Source: Bacteroides sp. | Lineage (GTDB): Bacteria; Bacteroidota; Bacteroidia; Bacteroidales; Bacteroidaceae | Assembly: GCA_030523205.1 (NCBI GenBank) | Contig: JAUNJD010000006.1 | Coordinates: 1 to 40,543 of the forward strand | Direction: 5' to 3' | DNA: 40,543 bases | Shown here: positions 16,001-24,310 of the stretch, in pieces | How the letters are laid out: the number at the start of each line of letters is the position of its first letter | Position numbering within the stretch: the first letter of the stretch is position 1 | Position numbers and translations under genes: made by a program | Notes under the pieces: generated by a model | Told to the model about the DNA's origin: nothing | Seen by the model: only the letters and a program-made list of their open reading frames with translations | The model's database searches: none

Positions 16001-17671
16001 TTATCGTATATAGAAACTCCGCTCCACCGCCTCCGCCGTCTGCACCTCTCCCGCCAAACCATATTGCCAAGCCACGACCGTCACCTTCATCGGCAACCGG
16101 CTGCGGGGTGGAATAGGGGTGAAGACCAGTCTCCCGTCTATCACCTCGGCAGGACCCTCTTTTACATAATAGGAGACGGGCAGGCCGCAGTCCGAAGTGG
16201 CTTGCAGGGGGAGCGACTGAGTATCGGTAGTTACATCCGGCAAACCGGGAAATAGGATGTATTGCCGTTTGCCTTCCGTCTGCGGGTAGGGGATGTGCAT
16301 ACATAGCTCCTGCACGGCACTCTTGTAACGCTTGTCGCCCGTGTGCTCGGCCAGCAGCCAGATTTCGTTGGTGCGTCGCCGGTTGTTCAACCCCATGTGG
16401 TAGAAGCTGACGGTGAAAGTCGTGTCGTTCACCTTGCGTACAGGTCCGCAGATGCGGCTGATATGGATGGAGCCCGAGGCGTGCAGGTCCGACGGATTCT
16501 GATACAAGCTATCTACAAAAGCGGGCTTCAAGCGGAAGGTCAGTCCGTCGGCCTCGGGCACAAAAGGAGCGTGGATGCGTCCGTGTGCCTGCGGGTTGTA
16601 CGTCAGCAACCGGCCGTTCTGTTCAAAGCTTACGTATTGCGGACGTTTGCCTTGCTCCTCGCGGTAGATGCGCTCCGTCAGCTCGGCCATCTCTTGGTCG
16701 ATGTACCAGAAGGCATCGTGCGGATTGCCTTTGTATTGCTCGAAGGGTGCCGGCTTGGCACGCTTGGGCTGTTGGGCAGGGGCGGCACGGCGGGTCTCGG
16801 CGTTGAGGTCGGTGTTTCCTCCACGCCAGCGTTCGGCCAGCCAACCGTCTTGCGGGTTCAACTTTTTTAAGGACACCGGTTGGTCGGCAGGCGCTGTCAT
16901 CTCGGGCAAACGGGCTTTCAGCACTTTCTGCAAGAAAAGGCCGATGTAGCGGGCGGTGCGGTCGGCCACGTCGAAGTGTCCGCGTCCGGCATCACACAGG
17001 AAGGAGATGCAGCTTTCGGGGTACATCATGCGGAAGGCCAAGGCCGGATTGACACGCGCCTCCCACCACTCGTATTCACCTTCTATCATCAAGCCGGGAA
17101 TGCCGTCGATGTGGCGGGTGCGTCCCCATTCCAGGTTGGCACGGCCATAGCCGCAAAGGTTGGTGCGCGGTGCATCTCCGTGATAGGAGATAACGGCCAG
17201 CGTGCGCTCCGGATTCCATGCGGCAAAGTTCCACGGGAAGGTGGCCATGGCCGAATGTCCTACGGGCACGATGGGGGCATACCGCAGTTCGGTGTATCCG
17301 CTCGCTTCGGCCAAATCGTCGAGAGCCTTCAGTAAGGCATCGTTGCAACCGTTGGTCACGTCCCAAGGAAAGTCGAGTATCGGCGTTATCCACACCAAGG
17401 CCATGCCCACCTCCTGCATCCGGCTTCTGAACGCGGGATTCTCGAACAAAGTCTCTTCGCACATATTGTGCTGACCCACGACGACAGCATTCACCCGTCG
17501 GCAGTCGGCAGGTATCCATAGGAAAGCCCGCGGATGGTCGTTCGTCTCATCGGACACTATACTGGGTATTTGTACCGACCATTGCCACTGCGCGGCACGG
17601 ACGGTGAAAGGATAGGCTGACAGGCAGCACAGGATAAAACCAAGGATTATATTCTTCATACTCATATTCAT
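16001..17671 (-). CDS. Secreted alpha/beta-hydrolase-fold protein, likely carbohydrate esterase (PUL 2)
   Basis: This 556-residue protein has a signal peptide (about 1-27, ending VRA-AQ) and is probably periplasmic. Residues 28-290 form an alpha/beta hydrolase: nucleophile elbow VGHSAMATFPW (Ser 140) and a triad His candidate in AGRGHFDV (His 232), with acidic candidates in between (MIEGEYEWWE). Residues about 300-556 are a separate region (DAFWYIDQEMAELTERIY, then beta-rich segments) that I do not recognise. The start overlaps the GH28 stop by four bases (ATGA), so the two are translationally coupled. That pairing suggests removal of acetyl or methyl esters from the galacturonide that GH28 cuts; this is inference from context. 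Other alpha/beta-hydrolase activities are possible. Confidence 0.72.
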   Translation of the reverse strand: MNMSMKNIILGFILCCLSAYPFTVRAAQWQWSVQIPSIVSDETNDHPRAFLWIPADCRRVNAVVVGQHNMCEETLFENPAFRSRMQEVGMALVWITPILDFPWDVTNGCNDALLKALDDLAEASGYTELRYAPIVPVGHSAMATFPWNFAAWNPERTLAVISYHGDAPRTNLCGYGRANLEWGRTRHIDGIPGLMIEGEYEWWEARVNPALAFRMMYPESCISFLCDAGRGHFDVADRTARYIGLFLQKVLKARLPEMTAPADQPVSLKKLNPQDGWLAERWRGGNTDLNAETRRAAPAQQPKRAKPAPFEQYKGNPHDAFWYIDQEMAELTERIYREEQGKRPQYVSFEQNGRLLTYNPQAHGRIHAPFVPEADGLTFRLKPAFVDSLYQNPSDLHASGSIHISRICGPVRKVNDTTFTVSFYHMGLNNRRRTNEIWLLAEHTGDKRYKSAVQELCMHIPYPQTEGKRQYILFPGLPDVTTDTQSLPLQATSDCGLPVSYYVKEGPAEVIDGRLVFTPIPPRSRLPMKVTVVAWQYGLAGEVQTAEAVERSFYIR

Positions 17672-19065
17672 TTGATAAATGAAATTCCTTCTATAAATTC
17701 GTTGGTTGTCACATCTTTTAGCTCTTTCATTTGTTCGCCGTTTATCGTGACATTCTCAAAAGTGACATTCTTCACAAGGTGGTTCTTGTCCAAGCCTTGA
17801 ATGACAGATGGGTTCTCGCCTACGCCCGTATACGTTATGTTTCGGAAGGTGATACCATCAATACCGTTGCCCGGTTGCTTGTCGTACTTCTCGTTGAATC
17901 TCACCTTGATGTAGAACAGTCTGCCTTCCTGAATATTCTCTACGCGGATGTTCTCAAACAAGACGTTACGTACCCAATTGCGGTCACCGCAGTCCACGGC
18001 CATGCAGCCTTGGTAGGGAGGGTCGTCTTCATCTTGCTCTAAGATGTCGATGTTTCGGAAGGTGATGTTTTCAATCACTTCACCTTGTTCGGAGATTGGG
18101 TCGCCATGACCGCCTACGTTGATGGGATGTGCGATGTCGGCCCAAAGGATGGAGTTCTGTACGGTGATGTTGCCCGAACCGCCCCACCAGTTCCAACGGT
18201 GATTGTAAAGGGCGATGCAGTCATCGGAGTTCCGCATGAACACGTTCTCTATCGTTACGTCTCGGCAACACATCATGTCGATGCCGTCGCTCCAGCCTTT
18301 GCAGCTGAAGGACTTTAAGTTGCGGATGGTGATGTCGGAAGAACCACCGCCAAAAACCGTGTAGTGGTCGGGATTGACAACGGTGATTCCTTCCACCCAT
18401 ACGTGCTTGGAATCGGTAATTTCAATGCCGCGGATGGGATGGTCGAGGATACCACGCCCAATGATGCGCACGTGCTCCGCTTTGTCTATCAGCAGCTTTG
18501 CCTTGACTACGGCACCCGGTGCCAGATAGACGGTAGTGTTGGATGGAATACGAATCTGATTGTTAGGCAGGTCTTTGGGACGATGTACTCCGGGACCGAA
18601 GAACATGACGCCTTCCTGTGCTTCGGCGTACGTCTCCGTCTCCAGTGGATTGGCAAAGAGGTGAAGATTGTGTAGGCGGTCGCCGTTAAACTCGATGGAA
18701 AGGTACTGAGGCTTGTCTAAGGTGAAGAAGATTGCATTCTGTATCTGTTTATATGCGATGCCGTTGTTCAGCGGGCGGATATCCACTTCGCGCACCGTGC
18801 CGTTGTTCTTTTTCACCATGACTTCTACCGTACTGCTCATGTCGAACTGCACCATAGAGGCATCCTGCACCTTGTCCATATCTACCTGTACGTTATATTC
18901 AAACACATCTTGCCACTCTCTGCCCGGCACACGGATGCGAACGGTGTAGTCATCGTTGTGCGGCATGTTCGTTTTAAGGCCGCTCGGATAAATAACGAGC
19001 TGTGCCCGCATTCCCATGGCAACAGTCAGTGCCAATAGGAGCAAAGTCAGTTTCTGTTTCATCAT
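17668..19065 (-). CDS. GH28-type polygalacturonase-like glycoside hydrolase (PUL 2)
   Basis: This 465-residue secreted protein (signal peptide about 1-21, MRA-QL) has an N-terminal beta domain (about 22-130). A right-handed parallel beta-helix follows, with repeated VTIENV, ITVQNS, ITFRNI, VLFENI, VTFENV rungs. The GH28 catalytic pattern is visible: Asp 260/263 in SDGIDM, the pair Asp 281-282 in NSDDCIAL, and a Gly-His-Gly in NVGGHGDP. The last motif and the lack of a clean RIK differ from classic polygalacturonases, so the substrate may be an unusual galacturonide (rhamnogalacturonan or a substituted chain), or the protein may belong to a neighbouring beta-helix family. It overlaps the esterase by four bases. 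It probably has its own promoter in the 223-bp gap after GH95. Confidence 0.8.
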   Translation of the reverse strand: MMKQKLTLLLLALTVAMGMRAQLVIYPSGLKTNMPHNDDYTVRIRVPGREWQDVFEYNVQVDMDKVQDASMVQFDMSSTVEVMVKKNNGTVREVDIRPLNNGIAYKQIQNAIFFTLDKPQYLSIEFNGDRLHNLHLFANPLETETYAEAQEGVMFFGPGVHRPKDLPNNQIRIPSNTTVYLAPGAVVKAKLLIDKAEHVRIIGRGILDHPIRGIEITDSKHVWVEGITVVNPDHYTVFGGGSSDITIRNLKSFSCKGWSDGIDMMCCRDVTIENVFMRNSDDCIALYNHRWNWWGGSGNITVQNSILWADIAHPINVGGHGDPISEQGEVIENITFRNIDILEQDEDDPPYQGCMAVDCGDRNWVRNVLFENIRVENIQEGRLFYIKVRFNEKYDKQPGNGIDGITFRNITYTGVGENPSVIQGLDKNHLVKNVTFENVTINGEQMKELKDVTTNEFIEGISFIK

Positions 19066-19155
19066 CGGTTTCTATTTATTGATATATTTTCCTTTATACA
19101 CCCTCTTCCAATTGTCTTTCGATCTTGCTATTATTATAAAGTACGATTGTATGCT

Positions 19156-19163
19156 CAAAAATA
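19156..19163 (-). promoter_or_regulatory. Candidate -7 element for the GH28-esterase pair
   Basis: On the - strand TATTTTTG matches TAnnTTTG exactly, about 91 bases before the GH28 start. A second near-match (TACTTTAT) lies at 19136-19143. No -33 TTTG at the usual distance. The direct repeat at 19207-19224 lies upstream. Confidence 0.4.
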
Positions 19164-19206
19164 CTCAATTAAACCTTATTGGCGTATTTATAAATATGTC
19201 GTGTTC

Positions 19207-19224
19207 ATCCGTCTAAATCCGTCT
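19207..19224. repeat. Direct repeat ATCCGTCT with 10-bp period upstream of GH28
   Basis: ATCCGTCT occurs at 19207-19214 and 19217-19224, one helical turn apart, in the gap between GH95 and GH28. Part of it, AAATCCGTC (19215-19223), also occurs upstream of the HTCS (34067-34075) and, inverted, upstream of the second SusC. Confidence 0.45.
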
Positions 19225-19288
19225 CATCTGTGTGCCATACAGAAAGTACGCTAAAATTCGGGGTTCAATTTTGTTCTACTATAATTTA

Positions 19289-21580
19289 TTAGTTGGAGCA
19301 GAAAGTCAATAAATACGTTTCTCCTTCCGTGGTGGGAAATGCAATCCGTTGTTCCCCTTCTTGTTCGATTCTTACAGTTTCTCCTTCTCCTCCCTTTACT
19401 CGGCTGAGGCGACAATCTTTTGGGATGAGTATTCGGCACTCTCTACCTGAATGAGATGTGATGCTGCATTCTCGCAAATTGCTTTTTTCCCATTTCATGC
19501 TTATGGTGAAATTTTGTTGGGTACGTAGTCCTTTTACGCATCCATTGGACCATGCTGTAGGCAATGCCGGTAACAGATGAATGAATCCTTGATGGCTTTG
19601 TATCAACATCTCGGCTATGCCTGCTGTAGCACCTAAATTGCCGTCTATCTGAAAAGGCGGATGAGAATCCAGAAGATTCTCGTACACTCCACCTTTTGTG
19701 ATATCCATATCGATGACTGTGATATTAGATAGACTGAGTGCCGATTTCAAGAGGCGATAGGCGTGATTGCCATCAAGCAGACGTGCCCAAGTTGCTATTT
19801 TCCAAGCACGGCTCCAGCCGGTACCATAATCACCGCGCGATTGCAGTGTCCGTTTAGCAGCATTGGCCGACAAGCTATCGCGATGGAAGGAAATCTGATT
19901 GCCGGGATAGAGGGCTATAAGCTGTGAAATGTGTCGATGTTCATTGCCAAGCGTGTCAAGATGGGCGGTATCATATTGCCATTCCTTGATTTGTCCCCAC
20001 GAGCCGATATGTACGCCGTTGTCCAGTCGTTGCCATTTGTCAGATAATTCGGCTTTGAACTTCGAATCTATGGGGATATTGGCTGCTTCGAGTGCTTCGA
20101 CGGCTTGCATCGTTTCGCTAAATAGTTGCCATACGAGTTGTTGAGCGTACGCCACGCCGTCTTCCCACGGACCTTGTTCGGGCGACCATTCATCAGGGGC
20201 AATCAGGCGATTGTCGGCATCGGGCTTTAGACGGTCAAACCAATACTCACAGGCACTTTTCATGACGGGGAAAGCGGTTTGCTTCAGATAGTTCGTGTCG
20301 AGGGTATAGGCATAATGTTGCCATAGATGCATACAATACCACGCATTGGCCGGTCGGTTGATGTTCCAGTCGGTATAGCCGAAAATATTGCTTTGTGTGT
20401 GGATGCTCCATCCTCTGAGGCCTTCTGTACGTGCCACTTGTTGCCAGCTGCTTACAGGCTTTTCCACAGCTTCGGTGGCAATGTAGTGCAGGAGGGGTAG
20501 ATGGCATTCGGATAGGTTGCAATTCTCGGCAGGCCAATAGTTCATCTGTATGTTAATGTTAGTATGTATATCACATTGCCAAGGTGGAGTGTTGTTGTCG
20601 TTCCAAATGCCTTGCAGATTGTTGGGCAGATTCATGCCACGCGAAGAAGCAATCATTAGGTAACGCCCATATTGAAAATAAAGCATATCCAAATAGCGGC
20701 TCTCTTTGTGTTGGCGTATTAGCTCGGCAGTTGTATAGTTCGGCATGGAACTGTCAAGATAGAGGCTGACGCGGCGAAACAATGGCTGGTAATCCTGTAA
20801 ATGGGTATTCTTTAAGGCCTCGTAGCTTTGGGCAGAGGCTTGCTGTAGTCTTTGTTTCAGGCGAGCATGTAGCTGTGCAGGTGTCTCGCCTACATAAGTG
20901 GGCGAGGTCAGGCTGAAATTTGTGCCGGCTGCCAATAGCAAAGTGACGGCATCGGCATTTTGCACGACGATTTTTCCGTTGGAATGCTTCAGCGTACCGC
21001 CTTCATGGCATACGCTCAGGCGGGCTTCGTAAGACAATAATTCCAGTGTTCGGCAGAAGGCTAGTGTGCATCCGTCTATGGTGGTGGATAGGCTGTCGCG
21101 TGCATCCTCCATTCGGATGCCCAGACTAATCTTTCCCCGTGCGTCGGGTGTACTGAAACGTATGACTATTACTCCATCGGGATGACTGGCAAGATATTCT
21201 CGCCGATACGTCACTCCGTCCATTTGGTAGCTGACACGCCCGATGGCATCATCTAACGAAAGTTCCTGACGATAATTCGATACGCTTCCGTTGTGTCCGG
21301 CAAAATCCAGGTAAATGTCTCCGAAACTTTGATAAGCACCTCGTTGGGTGGTGCTACCGGTCCATAGAGTCTTTTCATTGAATTGGATTCGTTCGCTCTC
21401 AATGCCTCCGAAGAACATGGCGCCAAGTTCGCCGTTGCCTATGGGTAGGGCCGAAGTCATCCAAACGGTGGCAGGACGGTCGTACCACAAAGTCATGGGT
21501 GGTTGTTGCGTCCATGCGTAAGTTGGGATAAGAAAAAGCGTAATCGTACATATTATATATGATAGTAGATGTTTGTTCAT
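19289..21580 (-). CDS. GH95 glycoside hydrolase, alpha-L-fucosidase or alpha-L-galactosidase (PUL 2)
   Basis: This 763-residue secreted enzyme (signal peptide about 1-24) has the full GH95 layout: N-terminal beta-sandwich (WYDRPATVWMTSALPIGNGELGAMFFGG), an (alpha/alpha)6 catalytic barrel and a short C-terminal beta domain. The GH95 active site is intact: the Asn pair 341/343 in HTNINIQMNYWPAEN, Glu 468 in EWSPEQGP, and Asp 646 in FQIDGNLGATAG. GH95 enzymes are inverting and release terminal alpha-1,2-linked L-fucose or L-galactose. With GH2, GH28 and an arabinofuranosidase nearby, a plant cell-wall side chain is the likely target. It starts 21 bases after the GH2 stop and is probably the last gene of the SusC-SusD-GH2-GH95 operon. 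Confidence 0.93.
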   Translation of the reverse strand: MNKHLLSYIICTITLFLIPTYAWTQQPPMTLWYDRPATVWMTSALPIGNGELGAMFFGGIESERIQFNEKTLWTGSTTQRGAYQSFGDIYLDFAGHNGSVSNYRQELSLDDAIGRVSYQMDGVTYRREYLASHPDGVIVIRFSTPDARGKISLGIRMEDARDSLSTTIDGCTLAFCRTLELLSYEARLSVCHEGGTLKHSNGKIVVQNADAVTLLLAAGTNFSLTSPTYVGETPAQLHARLKQRLQQASAQSYEALKNTHLQDYQPLFRRVSLYLDSSMPNYTTAELIRQHKESRYLDMLYFQYGRYLMIASSRGMNLPNNLQGIWNDNNTPPWQCDIHTNINIQMNYWPAENCNLSECHLPLLHYIATEAVEKPVSSWQQVARTEGLRGWSIHTQSNIFGYTDWNINRPANAWYCMHLWQHYAYTLDTNYLKQTAFPVMKSACEYWFDRLKPDADNRLIAPDEWSPEQGPWEDGVAYAQQLVWQLFSETMQAVEALEAANIPIDSKFKAELSDKWQRLDNGVHIGSWGQIKEWQYDTAHLDTLGNEHRHISQLIALYPGNQISFHRDSLSANAAKRTLQSRGDYGTGWSRAWKIATWARLLDGNHAYRLLKSALSLSNITVIDMDITKGGVYENLLDSHPPFQIDGNLGATAGIAEMLIQSHQGFIHLLPALPTAWSNGCVKGLRTQQNFTISMKWEKSNLRECSITSHSGRECRILIPKDCRLSRVKGGEGETVRIEQEGEQRIAFPTTEGETYLLTFCSN

Positions 21581-21601
21581 GGTTGTCCGAGTGGTAATTT
21601 G

Positions 21602-24193
21602 TTATTCATTTACTGTTCCTTTCACAATGACTTCATTCAGAGTAGCCGCAGGGAGCTTTGCTCCTGTTCGGAAACTGATGCGTACAAAACGAGCAGTCAC
21701 TTTGTTGTCTTTATTGGTCAATGGAATAATCTTTTCATCAACTGTTTCGCCGCCATCTTCTTTGTTGAGTATAGTTTCCCAGTCTTTCTGATTGTTCGAC
21801 GCTTCAACTTTATAGCAATACGCAGCCGCCTGCGGAAAACGGATGTGGACAGAGTGCAATGTCAATCCTTTCTCGGTGTCCAGCATCCAGTATGGGGCTG
21901 TATCTTCTTGGGCCGCTTGCCAATAGGTGTGCGGATTGCTGTCGGCTGCCATGCCGGCTCCGTGCCCATTAAGCTGACTGCCGGCGAAGGTTGGGTTGTT
22001 AGGACCAAACGTCAGCAATTCCTCTCCGTCTGTTTGGTTGACGTAGCGTTGATAAGGGCGTTCTGTTGTTTCATGACTTATCCCCGGCTGAAACGCTTCT
22101 GTCCCCACGAAGGAGAGGGTAAGCCGTACGGGAGGCAGTCCGGGTGAAGTGGCTTCAATAATGGTCTGTCCTGCGTAGTAGGCACGGAAACTGATAGCTG
22201 CTTGTCCATCGAGGATGCGTATGTCGCTGTCCTTCTCGAACAAGATGGAACGTCCCGTTGGAAATTCTCCCGGACCGGATAGGCGTGTCAGCTGCACGGA
22301 AGGAGAATTGCTAAGTTGCCGACCTTCGGCATCCAGCACGTTGACGGTCAGTTGTACATCGTCCGTACCGTCTGTTCGTATATTTGTAGTCTTGGAGGCC
22401 TCCAGCTTCAGTTGTGCCGGACGTCCCTCTACGGGCCATGTGGGCGGGGCAATCTGTCGATACTCGTTGCGGTACCAATACCACGAACGCTTAGGAATGC
22501 GGAAGTAGTCAACAATGCCCATTTTTCCCAAAGCACTACCGGCAATGCTACCGTGGTCGAAGCCACACCAGATGGCTTGTCCGCTACGCCAAGAACGTCC
22601 TTTCCAACCATCATCCTTGGCCAAGTCTCCCCATCCCGGGGCATATTCGCCCGGACGTTCGGCGGTGGTGCTGCCATATTCAGAAACAAGGTTAGGAATA
22701 TCAGGATGCTGAAAGTCGGGTTGTGTGGCACCATCTCCGTTATATCCGGCAATGTCTCCGATGCAATCTATGCGGTCGTTGCCCAGTGGACGTTGGGCGC
22801 CACCGATGGCAGCAGGACGTGTAGGGTCTAATTGATGGGACACATCCACCATTCGTTGCAACAGACGGCGTACACCGGACATGGATTTCGCTGCCGAAAA
22901 GAATGCCTCGTTGCACATGCTCCAGGCTATGATAGAAGGATGATTGCGGTGGATGCGTATCATTTCCTGCAATTGCTGCAGGGCACTCTCTTCAAATCCG
23001 GCTTCGTCTGCCGGGTGAACAGGATAAGCACTGGCATTCCAATATCCGTCGGGCTTGAATCCGCCGATGCCCCAAAAAGGAGCTTCTGACCAAAAGAGCA
23101 TACCAAGTTCGTCGCAAGCTTGCACAAAAGCAGGAGCGTGTGGATAATGTGAGCCGCGAATCAAGTCGAATCCGGCTTCTTTCATCATGCTGACGTCACG
23201 GTGCATGCCGGCTTCGGTCACGGCATCTCCCCATCCGGCTTGGTCTTGATGCACGTTCACTCCGTGAAAGTACAGATGCTCTCCGTTGAGAAAGAATCCT
23301 CGGTCGGCTGTCCACTCCATCCAGCGAAAACCAAAAGTTGTTTCTTCTTGGTCAATCAACTTCTTGCCTTTGTATAGCTTGCTGATGGCTTTATAGAGAA
23401 TGGGGCTCGTTGGGCTCCACAATTGCGGCTTGCGGAGTTTCTTGGTGGTTTGTACCAACTTCTCGGTGCTATGGGCGGCGATGATTTGTCGGTTTTCGGT
23501 TGTTGCGACGATGTTGCCGTCCGGGTCTATAATTTCAGTCCGCAGCCGATAATTGCCATCTTGCGCAGAACGATTGCACACGTCGGTCTCAATTCTTATC
23601 GTGGCTGTTTGTCCTTGGCTCTTGTCCAAGTCGGGGGTAGTGACAAACGTGCCATACCAGTCAATGTGAACCGGTGACTTGAATACCAACCGCACATTGC
23701 GGTAGATGCCTCCGCTGAATACATGTTCGCCTGCGCGGGGGGCAACGTCGGGTTGCCAAAGATTGTTGACCCGCACGGCTACGGTGTTGCTTCCATGTTG
23801 GATGTATCGGGAGATATCGACATAAAACCCCGTATAGCCTCCTACATGGCAGCCTGCCGACTGTCCGTTGACGTATACCTCAGCTTCCTGAAATACACCG
23901 TCGAATTCGAGGAATACGCAGCCTTCCTGTTCCCTCTGCTCCACATTGAATGACTTGCGATACCACCCGTATCCGGTATAGAAATCTTTGGCCATAAAGT
24001 AGGGCATACTGAAGGAGTGGGGCAGGCCGACAACTTCCCATTGGCTGTCGTCGTAGGCCGGTTGTTCGGCACCTTGATGGTCTCCGCGCATATATCGCCA
24101 TTCGCAGTTGAAGTTTTCCACGCGGCGAGGTACAGCCCCGACAGACTGGCAAATGGCAATGAGAGAGAGTAGTATGATGAATAACTGTTTCAT
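21602..24193 (-). CDS. GH2 beta-galactosidase-like enzyme with C-terminal discoidin-like domain (PUL 2)
   Basis: This protein of about 863 residues has a Sec signal peptide (MKQLFIILLSLIAICQSVGA). The ATG at 24193 is chosen because the signal peptide begins there and because an upstream start at 24256 would lie inside the terminator-like hairpin. Domains in order are the GH2 sugar-binding domain (about 25-180, RVENFNCEWRYMRGD), an Ig-like domain, and a TIM barrel with acid/base Glu 429 in WSMCNEAF and nucleophile Glu 505 in LVSEYGS. An Ig-like domain follows, and a C-terminal F5/8 type C-like (CBM32-type) domain covers about 720-863 (SAKEDTAPYWMLDTEKG-like pattern and FVRISFRTG). Family members are beta-galactosidases, though glucuronidase or mannosidase activity cannot be excluded from sequence alone. 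Confidence 0.9.
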   Translation of the reverse strand: MKQLFIILLSLIAICQSVGAVPRRVENFNCEWRYMRGDHQGAEQPAYDDSQWEVVGLPHSFSMPYFMAKDFYTGYGWYRKSFNVEQREQEGCVFLEFDGVFQEAEVYVNGQSAGCHVGGYTGFYVDISRYIQHGSNTVAVRVNNLWQPDVAPRAGEHVFSGGIYRNVRLVFKSPVHIDWYGTFVTTPDLDKSQGQTATIRIETDVCNRSAQDGNYRLRTEIIDPDGNIVATTENRQIIAAHSTEKLVQTTKKLRKPQLWSPTSPILYKAISKLYKGKKLIDQEETTFGFRWMEWTADRGFFLNGEHLYFHGVNVHQDQAGWGDAVTEAGMHRDVSMMKEAGFDLIRGSHYPHAPAFVQACDELGMLFWSEAPFWGIGGFKPDGYWNASAYPVHPADEAGFEESALQQLQEMIRIHRNHPSIIAWSMCNEAFFSAAKSMSGVRRLLQRMVDVSHQLDPTRPAAIGGAQRPLGNDRIDCIGDIAGYNGDGATQPDFQHPDIPNLVSEYGSTTAERPGEYAPGWGDLAKDDGWKGRSWRSGQAIWCGFDHGSIAGSALGKMGIVDYFRIPKRSWYWYRNEYRQIAPPTWPVEGRPAQLKLEASKTTNIRTDGTDDVQLTVNVLDAEGRQLSNSPSVQLTRLSGPGEFPTGRSILFEKDSDIRILDGQAAISFRAYYAGQTIIEATSPGLPPVRLTLSFVGTEAFQPGISHETTERPYQRYVNQTDGEELLTFGPNNPTFAGSQLNGHGAGMAADSNPHTYWQAAQEDTAPYWMLDTEKGLTLHSVHIRFPQAAAYCYKVEASNNQKDWETILNKEDGGETVDEKIIPLTNKDNKVTARFVRISFRTGAKLPAATLNEVIVKGTVNE

Positions 24194-24213
24194 AAATATG
24201 GTCGTGATAAGTG

Positions 24214-24264
24214 AAAAAAGACGGAGGCAAACTAAGTTGTTGGCACTAAGATGCACTCCGTCTT
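24214..24264 (-). terminator. Terminator-like hairpin (attenuator) between SusD and GH2
   Basis: On the - strand, AAGACGGAG (24264-24256) pairs perfectly with CTCCGTCTT (24226-24218), and the second arm runs into six T (24219-24214). The loop is 29 bases and may pair further (TGCA/TTTGC). It ends only about 20 bases before the GH2 start, which leaves no room for a separate downstream promoter. It therefore most likely lets a fraction of transcripts through, lowering enzyme relative to SusC/SusD. Confidence 0.75.
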
Positions 24265-24310
24265 ATCGTGAATAATACCTATTGAAAAGCGATATAAGGG
24301 AAATGATGTG

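Noticed and set aside
15877-16116. Small frames around the AT-rich gap, including a proline-rich one on the + strand
   Set aside because: They run into the esterase coding sequence and the proline run is the antisense of its C-terminus.
24194-24256. Longer N-terminus for the GH2 enzyme
   Set aside because: The added residues precede a good signal peptide and are encoded inside the terminator-like hairpin.
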